From the NCBI RefSeq assembly GCF_008919445.1, contig NZ_VSLG01000001.1, positions 326,421 to 390,420 on the forward strand: DNA of 64,000 nt, in the 5' to 3' direction. Source of the DNA: Serinicoccus kebangsaanensis (GTDB lineage Bacteria; Actinomycetota; Actinomycetes; Actinomycetales; Dermatophilaceae). Both the position numbers and the translations under genes were made by a program. Of the stretch, positions 63,289 through 64,000 are shown one piece after another (the stretch's first letter is position 1; the number at the start of each line of letters is the position of its first letter). The notes under the pieces are model-generated. The model searched no databases and was not told the DNA's origin. It saw only the letters and a program-made list of their open reading frames with translations.

Positions 63289-64000
63289 ATGCGTACCCGT
63301 GACGACATCGACGCCTGGCTCACCGACATGGACGGTGTCCTCGTGCACGAGAACCAGGCCCTGCCCGGGGCCCGTGCCCTCATCGACCACTGGGAGGTCA
63401 CGCACACCCCCTACCTGGTCCTGACCAACAACTCGATCTTCACCGCGCGCGACCTCTCCGCCCGGCTGCACCGCTCCGGGCTGCCCGTGCCCGAGGAGCG
63501 GATCTGGACCAGCGCCCTGGCCACCGCCGACTTCCTCGCGACGCAGAAGCCCGGTGGGTCGGCCTACGTGGTGGGGCAGGCCGGGATCATCACCGCGCTG
63601 CACGAGGCCGGCTTCACGATGACCGAGAAGGGCGCCGACTTCGTCGTCATCGGCGAGACCCGGCAGTACTCCTTCGAGGCCATCACGACCGCCGTGCGGC
63701 TGGTGGCCGACGGAGCCCGGTTCATCGCGACCAACCCGGACGCCACCGGCCCCAGCGCCGACGGCATCCTCCCGGCGACGGGCGCGATCAGCGCGCTGGT
63801 CACCAAGGCCACCGGCCGGGAGCCCTACGTCGTGGGCAAGCCGAACCCGATGATGTTCCGCTCCGCCCTCAACGCCATCGGGGCGCACAGCGAGAGCACC
63901 GGGATGATCGGCGACCGGATGGACACCGACATCGTCGCCGGGATGGAGGCCGGGCTGCACACCGTGCTGGTGACCACCGGGATCAGCAGCCTGGACACGC
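63289..64000 (+). CDS. HAD-IIA (NagD-like) phosphatase, partial
   Basis: ATG 63289, three bases after GGAGG, begins a gene that runs off the right edge with 237 codons visible. HAD motifs are WLTDMDGVLVHEN (motif I), LVLTNNS (II), GKPNPMMF (III) and GDRMDTDI (IV), with the type IIA cap between II and III. It should dephosphorylate a sugar phosphate or nucleotide. Spacing between the ribosome site and the ATG is short. Confidence 0.92.
   Translation, partial: MRTRDDIDAWLTDMDGVLVHENQALPGARALIDHWEVTHTPYLVLTNNSIFTARDLSARLHRSGLPVPEERIWTSALATADFLATQKPGGSAYVVGQAGIITALHEAGFTMTEKGADFVVIGETRQYSFEAITTAVRLVADGARFIATNPDATGPSADGILPATGAISALVTKATGREPYVVGKPNPMMFRSALNAIGAHSESTGMIGDRMDTDIVAGMEAGLHTVLVTTGISSLDT

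Overview
This is a 64 kb stretch of a high-GC actinobacterial chromosome. Gene content and style suggest a member of the Micrococcales near the Intrasporangiaceae or Ornithinimicrobiaceae. That placement is inferred from DUF3000, DUF4235 and DUF4349 families, the HemQ-dependent heme route, an Lsr2 relic, many GTG starts and dense GTGA/ATGA gene overlaps. It was not tested by any search.

Layout. 0-6 kb: the N-terminal part of a large minus-strand ATPase with tetratricopeptide repeats, diverging from a lipoprotein and a secreted protein rich in DxDGDG calcium-type loops; then a zinc-ribbon protein and tRNA-Val(CAC). 6-11.3 kb: a secreted serine peptidase, an aminodeoxychorismate-lyase-type enzyme, and the acetate pair pta-ackA. 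11.3-19.2 kb, minus strand: soxR, two tandem paralogous ATP-grasp ligases, then alpha-galactosidase, alditol oxidase and galactokinase. 19.2-21.1 kb: a perfect dyad that looks like a SoxR box, followed by a short-chain dehydrogenase and a QueA paralogue. 21.1-27.8 kb: a tightly packed plus-strand cluster that is the best candidate here for an undescribed pathway. It holds a GTP cyclohydrolase II/pyrimidine reductase fusion, a CDP-alcohol phosphotransferase, a medium-chain dehydrogenase, an active-site-altered pyruvoyl-tetrahydropterin-synthase homologue, a GT4 glycosyltransferase, a methyltransferase and a flippase-like membrane protein. 27.8-29.7 kb: a leaderless V8-like peptidase, a small beta-sandwich protein and a small secreted protein.

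29.8-40.3 kb is an integrated element in the 3' end of tRNA-Val(GAC). A 69-bp att repeat flanks it, a tyrosine integrase sits just inside the left end, and matching 20-bp probable arm-type sites lie near both ends. It carries gene debris (SDR, FecCD permease, GntR regulator, an IS6110-like IS, a frameshifted lsr2). It also carries an apparently intact envelope/stress set: DoxX-like, PRC-barrel/DUF2382, TetR, DUF4235, YtxH-like, holin-like, DUF3618 and YihY.

40.3-64 kb is core chromosome: tRNA-Cys and tRNA-Gly, a second YihY protein, glgX, ppk2, a RibD-type reductase, a hydrolase, LigC-type DNA ligase, a rifampicin-phosphotransferase-like enzyme, manA, a LigD-type polymerase, msrB, a ProC-like reductase, the heme genes hemQ, the oxidase and hemE, RNase D, DUF3000, an XRE-MurA-like fusion, a spermidine-synthase-like protein and a HAD phosphatase cut by the right edge. 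Between genes there are striking repeats: two arrays of the same 32-bp unit, two related long hairpins, and one perfect 46-bp palindrome.
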